A stretch of DNA of 64,000 nt from Rhodococcus sp. 06-462-5 (GTDB taxonomy: Bacteria > Actinomycetota > Actinomycetes > Mycobacteriales > Mycobacteriaceae): assembly GCF_002258315.1 (NCBI RefSeq), contig NZ_NOYD01000012.1, forward strand, positions 62,001-126,000, given 5' to 3'. This document shows positions 44,874 to 53,923 of this stretch, piece by piece. Within the stretch, counting starts at the first letter, position 1. Each line of letters begins with the position of its first letter. Under the pieces are notes generated by a model, which was not told the origin of the DNA, did not search any database, and saw only the letters and a program-made list of their open reading frames with translations. The translations under genes and the position numbers were made by a program.

Positions 44874-45755
44874 ATGAGCCAGCAGAAGGTCACCGTACTC
44901 GCCGTCGGAGGTACCGGAGAATCACATCCGTCCGACCACCGAACGCGGGTGACGGGCCTGCTGGCCTGCGTCGTCGGCGAGCTCGACGACCGCTTCGCCG
45001 GCCGATGGGTCGGCTATCCGGCGTCGTACGGTCCGGTCGCATTCGGCGGACTGTGCTTTCGACACAGCGCAGAGATCGGCGTCAGACGCCTGCGCCGCGC
45101 CATCGAGGGCACCAGTGGTCCGATCGCCCTGATCGGGTACTCCCAGGGCGCGACCGTCGTACGCGAGGTTCTCGGTTCGGTGCACAACGGAACGATCGAC
45201 GGCAGCCGCATCGTTGCCGCTGGTCTGATATCGGATCCTCAGCAGCCGGTAGGCGCCATCGACGGATGCACCGGACGTGGCGTCGCAGGTACGGGACCGG
45301 CTGTGCCCGAGTCGATTCCGGTCAAGTGGATCGGTCTGAAATCCGACATGATCTGCAACGCCAGCGACGACAGCCTGATTCGTGACATCGCGGACCTCAC
45401 CCGGTGGATGTCCTTTCGGACCCCGAAGATTTGGCTGCGCGAGCTGTGGATTCTACTGCGCAGCAACAGCTTTCAGAACGCGACCCGAACCCGTCTTCGA
45501 CCGTCGCAGTGGGCGAAGGATGTTCGACGCCTCCGCACCGCGGCCGTCGAGGTGGCCGGTTATCTACCGCAGTCGTTGCGCTGGCACCGATTCGAATGGG
45601 CCAATCCCGGCGGTGGGCGACACATCGCGTACGCGCGCGAGCCGTACGAGGACGACTCGACAGGATGTCAGGTTCTCGCGCGCTGGTTGGGCGGGCAAGC
45701 GGATCGCCGCGAGGAACTGCTCAGGCCTTCTCTGCCACAGCGGCGAGCTGCCTGA
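44874..45755 (+). CDS. cutinase-like serine hydrolase
   Basis: 293 residues, alpha/beta hydrolase of the cutinase/PE-PPE/lysin-B type. The nucleophile elbow is IALIGYSQGATVV (Ser in GYSQG), with the Asp in LISDPQQPVGA and a likely His near the C-terminus. There is no signal peptide, unlike secreted cutinases. It could act on lipid esters. Its last 35 bases overlap the opposite SRPBCC gene. Confidence 0.78.
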   Translation: MSQQKVTVLAVGGTGESHPSDHRTRVTGLLACVVGELDDRFAGRWVGYPASYGPVAFGGLCFRHSAEIGVRRLRRAIEGTSGPIALIGYSQGATVVREVLGSVHNGTIDGSRIVAAGLISDPQQPVGAIDGCTGRGVAGTGPAVPESIPVKWIGLKSDMICNASDDSLIRDIADLTRWMSFRTPKIWLRELWILLRSNSFQNATRTRLRPSQWAKDVRRLRTAAVEVAGYLPQSLRWHRFEWANPGGGRHIAYAREPYEDDSTGCQVLARWLGGQADRREELLRPSLPQRRAA

Positions 45756-46194
45756 GCCCCTTCTCGAAATCCGGCCCGACGAGCTTGTCCATCGAGAACA
45801 CTTTTCCGATCAGCGCGAACAGCTTGTTCTGCTTCCCCGACATTCGCCAGGTCACTCGGGTTCCGTCGGCGACAGGCTCGAGCAGGAATGCCGTGACGTT
45901 CCGATTCTTGAACGGCTTGGTGAATGCGAGGTCGAGCACGATTCTTTCTTCGGGAATCGACTCGGTGATGGTCATCGTTCCCGCGCCGGCCTTGCGGTTG
46001 CCCGACCACGAGTACGAGGCACCGACTCCGGCGTCGGGACCGGTGTAGGTGCGCTTCAGATCGGGGTCGACTCCCTCGTAGGGCGACCATTTCACCCACT
46101 GGTGAAAGTCGTCGATCAGAGCGTGCACGGTTGCGGCGTCGGCCCGAACCACGGCCGAGCGTTCGACCAGGACGGGTGCGGTTTCTCCGGCCAT
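45721..46194 (-). CDS. SRPBCC (START-like) family protein
   Basis: 157 residues. Helix-grip fold: VERSAVVRADAATVHALIDDFHQWVKWSP, DAGVGASYSWSGNRKAGAGTMTITES and TRVTWRMSGKQNKLFALIGKVFSMDKLVGPDFEKGL. Such proteins bind hydrophobic ligands or act as cyclase/polyketide-type enzymes. It is 7 bases from the next VOC gene on the same strand. Ligand unknown. Confidence 0.87.
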   Translation of the reverse strand: MAGETAPVLVERSAVVRADAATVHALIDDFHQWVKWSPYEGVDPDLKRTYTGPDAGVGASYSWSGNRKAGAGTMTITESIPEERIVLDLAFTKPFKNRNVTAFLLEPVADGTRVTWRMSGKQNKLFALIGKVFSMDKLVGPDFEKGLRQLAAVAEKA

Positions 46195-46201
46195 TGTGGA
46201 A

Positions 46202-46561
46202 TCAGTCTCTCTTGCACAGGCAGAAGATGTGCCCGGCCGGATCGCGGAACACCCAGAACGAGGGTTGCGCGTGGTCGATGAGTTCGGCCCCGGCGTCGAC
46301 GACGAAATCCCTGGCCTGTTCCATGTCGTCGACCACCAGATCGAGGTGGATCTTGATGCCCTCGCTCGGCCAGTCGATGGGGGTGAAGTCCGGTGCCTTC
46401 TGAAAGGCGAGCCGCAGTTCGCCCGGACCGTGCACCACCACCCAGTCCCCGTCGTCCCGAACCGGCTCCCATCCGAGGATGGTGCTGTAGAACCGGCCGA
46501 GCGCAGCCGGGTCCGGGCAGTCGAGGACGGTGTAGTCGACGGTGATGGTCGGTCGGGTCAT
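46202..46561 (-). CDS. VOC-family protein (glyoxalase/bleomycin-resistance fold)
   Basis: 119 residues. Two beta-alpha-beta-beta-beta units: TVDYTVLDCPDPAALGRFYSTILGWEPV and IHLDLVVDDMEQARDFVVDAGAELIDH, ending FRDPAGHIFCLC. Metal-site residues are partly retained. Probably a small ligand-binding or isomerase protein. Start ATG 46561; the longer frame runs into the mycolyltransferase end. Reaction not predictable. Confidence 0.87.
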   Translation of the reverse strand: MTRPTITVDYTVLDCPDPAALGRFYSTILGWEPVRDDGDWVVVHGPGELRLAFQKAPDFTPIDWPSEGIKIHLDLVVDDMEQARDFVVDAGAELIDHAQPSFWVFRDPAGHIFCLCKRD

Positions 46562-46578
46562 GGCGGTCAGACTAGCGG

Positions 46579-47541
46579 TCAGCCGCCGACAGCAGGGGCA
46601 ATAGTCTCGAACCATGCCTCGTGCAGGTGCTGCTCCCAGTGGTTCCACCAGTGCACACCGGTACCGGTGATCTTGACGTTGGGTCGCCCGCCTGCGGCCT
46701 GCAACAACGGAACGAATGCCCGGCTGCTCATGCCTGCAGCCGTCTCGAGCGGCACCATCTGCGCGAACCTGACGGGGTCGAAGCTGCTGCTGGCCGGGTT
46801 GAACACCGGGTCCGTGGCCGGCGAACCACTACCCGACGAGACGAAGACTGCCGTGTTGCGCAGAGCACCGACGTTGAGGGACGGGTCGTTGCGGATCCAC
46901 TCCGCGGACGGCCAGGTACCCCACATGTTGCGCGCGTTGCCGCCCATCTCGCCGACAGCGACGGCGATGCCCTGGGCGAATCCGGGACTGCTGGCCGTCG
47001 GGTAGCCGCTGAACGACGCGACCGCCTTGTAGAAGTCGGGGTGGTGCGCGGCCAGGTTCAGCGCCGAGGTTCCGCTCATCGACAGTCCGGCCACCGCGTT
47101 GTTGACGTTGTCGCTGCCGAACCGATCCGCCATGAACGGCGGCAGCTCCTGGGTGAGGAAGGTTTCCCACTTCACGCGTCCGAGCTTGGGATCGTCGCGC
47201 TGCCAGTCGGAGTAGAAGGTGCCGCCGCCGCCGAACGGGATGACGACATTGACGTGCTTGTCGGCGAAGAAGCTCTCGACGTCGGTCTCGATGAGCCAGC
47301 CGCTGTTGTCCTCGGGTGCGCGCAGCCCGTCGAGCAGATAGAGCGTCGGCGCGGGTCCCCCACCGGCGGCTTTGAGCACCTTGATCGGAATGTTCTTGTC
47401 CATCGACGGCGAGTAGACGTAAACGAGCTCGGAGTCGGCCTTCGCCACACCGGTCCCCATCAGCACCGTTGCCATCGTGGCGACCAAGACCGCCACCACA
47501 GCGAGCACCAGACTTCGTATCCGAGCATGCAGCATAGACAT
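46579..47541 (-). CDS. antigen 85-type mycolyltransferase
   Basis: 320 residues. A signal peptide (HARIRSLVLAVVAVLVATMATVLMG, cleavage near AKA-DS) precedes an alpha/beta hydrolase: YSPSMDKNIPIKV, YLLDGLRAPEDNSGW, and the nucleophile in VAGLSMSGTSA (Ser154), with the His in GTGVHWWNHWEQHLHEAW. Transfers mycolic acids to trehalose and arabinogalactan outside the membrane, confirming a mycolate-containing envelope. The C-terminus lacks the extra LGFP repeats of some rhodococcal paralogues. ATG 47541 or 47535. Confidence 0.92.
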   Translation of the reverse strand: MSMLHARIRSLVLAVVAVLVATMATVLMGTGVAKADSELVYVYSPSMDKNIPIKVLKAAGGGPAPTLYLLDGLRAPEDNSGWLIETDVESFFADKHVNVVIPFGGGGTFYSDWQRDDPKLGRVKWETFLTQELPPFMADRFGSDNVNNAVAGLSMSGTSALNLAAHHPDFYKAVASFSGYPTASSPGFAQGIAVAVGEMGGNARNMWGTWPSAEWIRNDPSLNVGALRNTAVFVSSGSGSPATDPVFNPASSSFDPVRFAQMVPLETAAGMSSRAFVPLLQAAGGRPNVKITGTGVHWWNHWEQHLHEAWFETIAPAVGG

Positions 47542-47609
47542 TGTCCCCTTGTTCGTATCCAGCCGACCGTCTCGGGGAGGGTAACAGCCCGGTCACGGCT
47601 GCGCCTCTT

Positions 47610-49523
47610 CTAGCGCAGTGGGTTGTCGACGATCCACCACGCCGCGTACGGCGGCAACCACACCGAGCCGGTGCCGTCGACCTGCAGATCGTGCTGCGAG
47701 AGAACCTCCACCGGGGCCGGAATTCCGAGTTCGATCAGCTGCGCGTGCGGGAACGAGCGGTGTTCGGCGGTGACGTTGTAGAGGGCGACGAGGGTGCCGC
47801 TCGGATGCCGCCTGCGCACCACGAGCAGACCGTCGTCCGACTCGCTCTGCACGTCCACCGGTGCCTCGGCGTGCAACATCGGTAGTCCGGCGCGCACCTT
47901 CGCGATCCGAGCGATACCGTCGAACACTCGTTGCGCGTCGCTCCCCGGCTGGAATCGGCGGGCGCGGTCGGCATCGGTCACGCGTGGCCGATGCACCCAT
48001 CTGTTGTCCTCGGCATGAGCTGGTTCGTCGGCCCAGTTCGGGTCTCCCTGGGAACCGAGCTCGTCGCCGCTCCACACGACCGGAATTCCGCCCCAGCCGG
48101 CAATGATGGCGTGTGCCAAAAAGATTCGACCGAACGCGCCGTCGGGATCGAGCCGTGACGGGCCGAGTCCGGTCAGCGCGGCTGCAGTGCCGCTGATCCG
48201 GCGGTCGCCGGTGTCCGGGTTGTACTGGAACACCAGGCCTTCGGCCCAGGAGCCGTCGAATTCGCCCGAGTACCAGTCGGCCAGAAAGTGTCGATGACCT
48301 GCGCCCGACAGCCCGAGGGACGACGCGTCGCCGTCGTCGATGGCCCAGCCGATGTCGTCGTGGCAGCGAACGTAGGTCACCCAGGTGCCGCTGGGTGGCG
48401 TGGGCGGCAACGATGCAAGGGCATGCCGCGCCAATGATGTACTGCCCGTTGCCAACATCGACCACACCTGCACCATCAGCGAGTTGTGGTAAGCAATGTC
48501 CGAGACCCGTCCGGTGTGCCGCCCCTGACCCAGGTACGGCAGCAGATCGCGGGGTCCGACGATCGCCTCGGCCTTGAACAGCGTGGCCGGAGCCGCCAGT
48601 CGGGCGGTGGCTCGCAGGGCCTGTGTGACCGCATGCACCTCGGGTTGGTTCTGGCAGTTCGTTCCCAGCCGCTTCCACAGAAATGCAATCGCGTCGAGGC
48701 GCAGCACTTCGACCCCGAGATTGGCCAGGTGCAGCACGATGCTCGCGAACTCCTGCAGCACAGCAGGATTGGCCCAGTTAAGATCCCACTGCCATTCGTT
48801 GAACGTCGTCCACACCCACTCGCCGAGTGTGTCGTCGAAGGTGAAGCTGCCGGGCGCGAAGTCGGGAAACACCTCGGGGAGAGTGCGTTCGTACGAGTCC
48901 GGGGTGGTGCGATCGGGATAGATCAGGAAGTAGTCTCGATACGTCGGATCACCCGAGCGCGCCTTCTCTGCCCATTCGTGCTCGCGCGCAACGTGATTGA
49001 GCACCAGATCGACCACCAGACTGATGCCGCGTCCGCGCAGCGTTTCCGCGAGCGCCCGCAGGTCCTCGTTGGTGCCGAGATCCTCGCGAACCGCACGGTA
49101 ATCCACCACCGCGTATCCGCCGTCGTTGTCACCGGGCCGCGGCTGCAGCAGCGGCATCAGATGCAGGTAGGTGACACCGAGGTCGGTCAGGTGGTCGAGC
49201 CGCTCGCCGACCCCACGCAGCGTCTGTCCGTACCGATCGACGTAGCAGGCGTAGCCGAACATGTCCGGCTGCTGGAACCAATCCGGTTCGAGCAAACGAC
49301 GCTGATCGAGCCGGTGCAGATCCTCGGGGCGGGCCGCGTAGGCGCGCGCAGCGATCTCCACCAGGGTGGCCGCCACGGCGTCGGGATCGGGGTAGACGGC
49401 CGTGACCGCATCGTGCAGATCGGGAAACCACTGCTCGAGACGCAACTCGAATGTCTCACGTCGGTGGGCGGGAAGCTCGGCGAGGATCTCTCGGGTGACG
49501 TCGGAGACGGCGGGGTGAACCAT
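47610..49523 (-). CDS. amylosucrase
   Basis: 637 residues, GH13 subfamily 4. Uses sucrose to build an alpha-1,4-glucan and releases fructose. The helical N-domain is followed by the barrel: VVDLVLNHVAREHEW (region II), VEVLRLDAIAFLWKR with the nucleophile Asp277, LFKAEAIVGPRD with acid/base Glu319 and YVRCHDDIGW with Asp389/390. No sucrose transporter or fructokinase adjoins it. Isomaltulose- or trehalulose-type enzymes share the fold, but the length and N-domain suit amylosucrase. Confidence 0.9.
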   Translation of the reverse strand: MVHPAVSDVTREILAELPAHRRETFELRLEQWFPDLHDAVTAVYPDPDAVAATLVEIAARAYAARPEDLHRLDQRRLLEPDWFQQPDMFGYACYVDRYGQTLRGVGERLDHLTDLGVTYLHLMPLLQPRPGDNDGGYAVVDYRAVREDLGTNEDLRALAETLRGRGISLVVDLVLNHVAREHEWAEKARSGDPTYRDYFLIYPDRTTPDSYERTLPEVFPDFAPGSFTFDDTLGEWVWTTFNEWQWDLNWANPAVLQEFASIVLHLANLGVEVLRLDAIAFLWKRLGTNCQNQPEVHAVTQALRATARLAAPATLFKAEAIVGPRDLLPYLGQGRHTGRVSDIAYHNSLMVQVWSMLATGSTSLARHALASLPPTPPSGTWVTYVRCHDDIGWAIDDGDASSLGLSGAGHRHFLADWYSGEFDGSWAEGLVFQYNPDTGDRRISGTAAALTGLGPSRLDPDGAFGRIFLAHAIIAGWGGIPVVWSGDELGSQGDPNWADEPAHAEDNRWVHRPRVTDADRARRFQPGSDAQRVFDGIARIAKVRAGLPMLHAEAPVDVQSESDDGLLVVRRRHPSGTLVALYNVTAEHRSFPHAQLIELGIPAPVEVLSQHDLQVDGTGSVWLPPYAAWWIVDNPLR

Positions 49524-49594
49524 GGGCTCATTCTGGCATCGACCCCGGCGTGGGGACGCGCATACATCCGGTTACCGCGGGGTATCACGGCGGC

Positions 49595-50584
49595 ATGTCA
49601 CTCCTGACCCGCACGCTGGACACGATCCTCGACAGAGCAGTCGTTCCCGGATACTCCCGCATCGGTGCCACGGTGCGTCGACGATTCTGGGCCGCGGACC
49701 CGACGCCGTTCCCCTCCCCCATCGACATGGTGGTGACCGGCGCGTCGTCCGGATTGGGCGCAGCCACCGCGAAGGAACTGGCCAGGTTGGGAGCACGGGT
49801 GCACCTGGTCGGCAGGTCTGCCGACCGGCTGGAATCCGCCGCCGCCGCCATCCGAACCGAGGTGCCCGACGCCTCCCTCGTGGTCCGTGAGTGCGACATC
49901 AGCGATCTCGATTCCGTGGCGGCCTTGATCGCGGCGCTGGCATCCGAACTCACGTCGGTGCACGCATTGGTGCACTGCGCCGGGGTCATGCCGGACGAGC
50001 GGCAGCTCTCGGCGCAGGGTCACGAATCCGCTTTCGCCACCCATGTACTCGGGCCGGTCGCATTGACGGTGGGACTGCGAGAGCTGTTCGACGCCGGATC
50101 GCGGGTCGTCTTCGTCTCGAGTGGCGGCATGTATGCGGTTCCGCTGCAGAACTCGGACTTCGAGTACGAGAACGGTAAGTACTCCGGCATGACCGCATAC
50201 GCCCGCACCAAGCGCATGCAGGTGGTGGTGACAGAGCAACTGGCCGAACGCTTTTCGCTCGAAGACGATCCGGTCGTCCACAGCATGCACCCCGGTTGGG
50301 CAGCGACGCCCGGCGTCACCGGATCGATGCCCCTGTTCGGTTCGGTGATGAAGCCGATTCTGCGCAACGCACACGACGGGGCCGACACGATCGTCTGGCT
50401 CGTCGCGTCCGACCAGGCCTTGACCAGTACCGGCACGTTCTGGCACGACCGAGCCCCGCGTCCGACTCATTACCCTTCGTGGCGCGGAGATTCACCTCGC
50501 GTGCGAGATGCACTGTGGGCGAGCGTGGTCGAGGCGACGGGGATCGAGACCGAACCCGCGGCCGGTGGCTCACAGACCGAGTAG
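49595..50584 (+). CDS. SDR-family protein, retinol-dehydrogenase/DHRS12-like
   Basis: 329 residues. TGASSGLGAATAKELARLGARVHLVGRS (nucleotide loop), VHCAGVM in place of NNAG, FVSSGGMYAVPL and catalytic YARTKRM. An N-terminal 40-residue extension (LLTRTLDTILDRAVVPGYSR) is found in DHRS12-like members. Probably oxidises or reduces a lipid substrate. Start ATG 49595. The end overlaps the convergent PucR-type gene by 15 bases. Confidence 0.87.
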   Translation: MSLLTRTLDTILDRAVVPGYSRIGATVRRRFWAADPTPFPSPIDMVVTGASSGLGAATAKELARLGARVHLVGRSADRLESAAAAIRTEVPDASLVVRECDISDLDSVAALIAALASELTSVHALVHCAGVMPDERQLSAQGHESAFATHVLGPVALTVGLRELFDAGSRVVFVSSGGMYAVPLQNSDFEYENGKYSGMTAYARTKRMQVVVTEQLAERFSLEDDPVVHSMHPGWAATPGVTGSMPLFGSVMKPILRNAHDGADTIVWLVASDQALTSTGTFWHDRAPRPTHYPSWRGDSPRVRDALWASVVEATGIETEPAAGGSQTE

Positions 50585-52339
50585 ATCGGCCGATCTGCGC
50601 AGGCGCATCAGTACCTGAAGATCGAGAGCGTCGTCGGGGTCACGCCACTGCGTACCGATCAGCCGGTCGATGGCTTCGAGCCGTTGGTAGAGCGTGTTGA
50701 CGTGCACCCCCAAGCTCGACGCGGTGGCCGAATGGTGGCGACCGTGAGCCAGATACGTCGACAACGTCTCCATCAGCGGGACCCCGCGCTTGTCCTGCTC
50801 GGCGAGCAACGGCCCGAGCTTGTCCTCGGTGAGTTCGTCCAAGTGCTCACGGGCCATGTGACTAAGCAGAATTCGATAGATCCCCAGGCCGCGCGCCGAG
50901 GATACTTCTCCGTCTCTGCCGAGAGTCGTCAGCACGTCAGCAGTCTGTTGCGCCTCTCGGAACGCCGTCGCGAGAGCGTCGGCCCCTCGCGCGGGTTCGG
51001 AGATTCCGACGGTGGCCCGGGTGACGATCATGCGACGAACGGCAGCGGACTCACGAGCCGGAACCACCAGCAGAACCCTCGAACCCTGCTCCGCTACAAC
51101 CGATCCCGCTGGTAGTGCCACGGCTTCCAACTCGGCCCTCGACGCGTTGCCCTGCGCGACCGCCACACAATACGTCACGTCGGGAGTCAGGCCGGCACGG
51201 TGGAACTGCCTGCGTTCGTCCTCGGGCGTCGACGTCGGATGGAGGAGTAGATCGAGCAGGAATGCGTCCTGCGCTCGGCGTGCGGATTCCGCCGCCGCGC
51301 GCTCCTCGGCCAGCGACAGCGCGATGGCCGGCACAGCCCGATCGAGAAGTAGACGGGTCTGGTCTTCGTCCGGTCCGACGGAGATCAACACCCCCAGGAA
51401 GCGACCGGCAGCCACCACGCGACGCGCGGTGATCTCATCGTCGACGGCAGTGTCGGTGCCCGCCCTGCAGCGTTCGGCCAAGGCTTCGACCTGGACAGCT
51501 CTGTCCTCCAGTACAACCGGTACGGACGCGCCATCGGCCACGAAATACGCCGGGCGTTCGGTGGCCGACGCCACCTCCCGAACCAGACTCCGCACACCGC
51601 CCCCTTGGAGCACGACCTGAGTCAACGTGCGGTCCCATTGCAGGGTCTGTTCCAATTCCGTGGTGCGGAGCGACAATTCGGCGTTGAGAGTTTCGAGCGT
51701 GTCGATCGCTCGCACGTTCTCGATGGCGATGGCCGCGTGCGCGGCCAGTGCGGACAGCAGAGCGATCTCACTGTCTGCGAAATCCCGCTCCTGCCGCTTG
51801 CACGCGAACAGTGCGCCGATCACGCGGTCGCCCACCCGAAGCGGTACGCCCAGCAAACCGCGCATGTTCTCCGACCGCGCAGCACTGTCGGCTCCCGTGA
51901 TGTGCCGAAATGCAGGTTCGCTCTGGTAGTCGGGTGTCCACGACGGCGAGGCACCGCGCACGATCAGCCCGACGAGCCCCTCGTCCAGCGTGAGCCTGAT
52001 GCCCACCAACTGCGGGGTGAGGGCACCACTGGTGACCTCGATGACGAACTCGTCCCCGTACACCGAACCCATGTAGGCCAGATCCACGCCCAGCAACCTG
52101 CGGGCCTGGTCCACCACTTCCTGCAGCAGAATCCGATTGTCGCGCACAGTCGTCAGGCGCACCGCGATGTCGTTGAGCGCCGACAGCTCGGTGCTGCGCT
52201 GCTTGCGCTGATCGAGCAGAGTGCGCAGACGCAACGCCGCATGCGCCTCGGCACCGGGAAGATCCCGTCGATGGGCTTCCAATTCGTCGACGGACGCGTC
52301 GTCGAGCAGCATTTCCATCCATGACTTCGCGAGCGACAT
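50570..52339 (-). CDS. PucR/CdaR-type transcriptional regulator with GAF domain
   Basis: 589 residues. A GAF domain (about 55-205, LNDIAVRLTTVRDNRILLQEVVDQARR, ENMRGLLGVPLRVGDRVIGALFACKR) and a coiled linker precede a C-terminal HTH_30 (YLAHGRHHSATASSLGVHVNTLYQRLEAI). PucR-type proteins sense metabolites and control catabolic genes. It is divergent from a GlcD-like oxidase gene 50 bases away, its most likely target. The ATG at 52339 may be leaderless (TAGGTT 6 bases before). Confidence 0.9.
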   Translation of the reverse strand: MSLAKSWMEMLLDDASVDELEAHRRDLPGAEAHAALRLRTLLDQRKQRSTELSALNDIAVRLTTVRDNRILLQEVVDQARRLLGVDLAYMGSVYGDEFVIEVTSGALTPQLVGIRLTLDEGLVGLIVRGASPSWTPDYQSEPAFRHITGADSAARSENMRGLLGVPLRVGDRVIGALFACKRQERDFADSEIALLSALAAHAAIAIENVRAIDTLETLNAELSLRTTELEQTLQWDRTLTQVVLQGGGVRSLVREVASATERPAYFVADGASVPVVLEDRAVQVEALAERCRAGTDTAVDDEITARRVVAAGRFLGVLISVGPDEDQTRLLLDRAVPAIALSLAEERAAAESARRAQDAFLLDLLLHPTSTPEDERRQFHRAGLTPDVTYCVAVAQGNASRAELEAVALPAGSVVAEQGSRVLLVVPARESAAVRRMIVTRATVGISEPARGADALATAFREAQQTADVLTTLGRDGEVSSARGLGIYRILLSHMAREHLDELTEDKLGPLLAEQDKRGVPLMETLSTYLAHGRHHSATASSLGVHVNTLYQRLEAIDRLIGTQWRDPDDALDLQVLMRLRRSADLLGL

Positions 52340-52353
52340 GGAGAAAACCTACA

Positions 52354-52382
52354 TTGGCCGAGACCCGCGTCACAGCTAAAGT
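52354..52382 (+). promoter_or_regulatory. leaderless promoter of the GlcD-like oxidase gene
   Basis: -35 TTGGCC (52354-52359), 17-base spacer, -10 TAAAGT (52377-52382), then 7 bases to ATG 52390. No Shine-Dalgarno is present. The adjacent PucR-type gene starts on the other strand within the same 50 bases. Confidence 0.65.
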
Positions 52383-52389
52383 CGAACAC

Positions 52390-53763
52390 ATGTCGCTCGT
52401 CGAACAATTGTCCGAGGTCCTGCCTGCGGATCGGATCGTGGTGGACCCTGACGTCGTCGCCTCCTACCAGCACGACGAGGCCGAATGGGCGCCGTATTCG
52501 ACGCCGGTCGCCGTCGTGCGGCCCCGCAGCGCCGAAGAAGTCCAAGCTGTCGTTCGCGCCTGTCTGGCCGACGGGACACCCGTCGTCACCCGGGGAGCGG
52601 GCACCGGCCTGTCCGGTGGTGCGAATGCCACCGAGGGATGCGTCGTGCTCCCGCTCGACGGCATGGACACGATCAAGGAGATCGACCCACTCGAGCGCTA
52701 CGCCGTCGTCGAGCCGGGGGTCGTCAACGACCATCTGCGCGCAACCGTTGCCGAGCAGGGTCTGTGGTATCCCCCGGATCCGGCCAGTGCGCCGTGGTCG
52801 ACCATCGGCGGCAACGTCGCTACCAACGCCGGCGGCTTGTGCTGCGTGAAGTACGGCGTCACCCGCGACTACGTCATGGGTATGCAGGTCGTCACCGGTA
52901 CCGGAGAACTTGTCCGGCTCGGACGCAAGACCGCGAAAGGTGTTGCCGGATACGATCTTGCGGGCTTGATGGTCGGTTCGGAGGGCACGCTCGGCATCAT
53001 CACCGAGGTGACGCTCAAACTGCGTCCGCTCCAAGATCCGCAACGCACCGTGGCCGGCTATTTCGATTCGATCGTCGACGCCGGGCGTGCCGTCGCCGCG
53101 GTTGCCGCCGCCGGATTGACGCCGTCCGCATTGGAGCTGATCGACAAGCAGTGCCTCATCGCCGTCGACGCGTGGAAGAACATGGGCCTGTCGGTCGAGG
53201 CGAATGTGGTGCTGCTCGGACGTATCGACGATCCGGGACTGATCGGAGATCAGGAAGCCGAGAAGATGCTCTCGTGCTTCGACGAGGCCGGGGCCACGTG
53301 GTCTGCCGTCTCGACCGATCAGGAAGAGGCCGACGCGCTGTTTGCGGCTCGACGGTTGGCTTATCCGGCGATGGAACGTCTGGGCCCGGTGTTGACCGAG
53401 GACGTGTGCGTGCCGAAGAAGCACGTACCCGAGATGCTTTCGCGCATCGAGCAGATCGGCCTTCGCTACGAAACGACGATCGCCAACATCGCCCATGCCG
53501 GTGACGGCAACCTCCACCCGTTGCTCATCACTCCGCACGACGATCTTCCGGCTCGCGAGCGCGCTCAGGCCGCCTTTGCCGAGATCATCGACGCTGCATT
53601 GGAACTCGGTGGCACCGTGACCGGTGAGCACGGAGTCGGACTGCTCAAGATGGACGGCCTGGTGCAAGAACTGGATCCGGTGGTGCTCGAGATGCACCGA
53701 GCGGTCAAAAGAGCACTCGATCCCCACGGAATCCTCAACCCGGGCAAGGTATTCACACCCTGA
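52390..53763 (+). CDS. FAD-linked oxidase, glycolate/lactate oxidase (GlcD) type
   Basis: 457 residues. FAD-binding domain: VRPRSAEEVQAVVRACLADG, TRGAGTGLSGGANATEGCVV, TIGGNVATNAGGLCCVKYG and GLMVGSEGTLGIITEVTLKLRP. C-terminal FAD-oxidase domain with HAGDGNLHP and GTVTGEHGVG (the metal and substrate His). Oxidises a 2-hydroxy acid such as glycolate or D-lactate. No GlcE or GlcF gene is adjacent, so it may work alone. Control by the divergent PucR protein is likely. Confidence 0.9.
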   Translation: MSLVEQLSEVLPADRIVVDPDVVASYQHDEAEWAPYSTPVAVVRPRSAEEVQAVVRACLADGTPVVTRGAGTGLSGGANATEGCVVLPLDGMDTIKEIDPLERYAVVEPGVVNDHLRATVAEQGLWYPPDPASAPWSTIGGNVATNAGGLCCVKYGVTRDYVMGMQVVTGTGELVRLGRKTAKGVAGYDLAGLMVGSEGTLGIITEVTLKLRPLQDPQRTVAGYFDSIVDAGRAVAAVAAAGLTPSALELIDKQCLIAVDAWKNMGLSVEANVVLLGRIDDPGLIGDQEAEKMLSCFDEAGATWSAVSTDQEEADALFAARRLAYPAMERLGPVLTEDVCVPKKHVPEMLSRIEQIGLRYETTIANIAHAGDGNLHPLLITPHDDLPARERAQAAFAEIIDAALELGGTVTGEHGVGLLKMDGLVQELDPVVLEMHRAVKRALDPHGILNPGKVFTP

Positions 53764-53923
53764 CAGCGCTTGGTTCGTACGGTCCTATGGTTGTGTTCGC
53801 AGTCTGCCGCTGACCACCAGGAGAACTGCCATCACCACGCCCGGGGCGAACCACGGTTCGGTCAGCCAGCACTCGACACGGGCCGCGGTTGCAGTCGAAT
53901 GCCCACGCTGCGATCCTGTGGAC

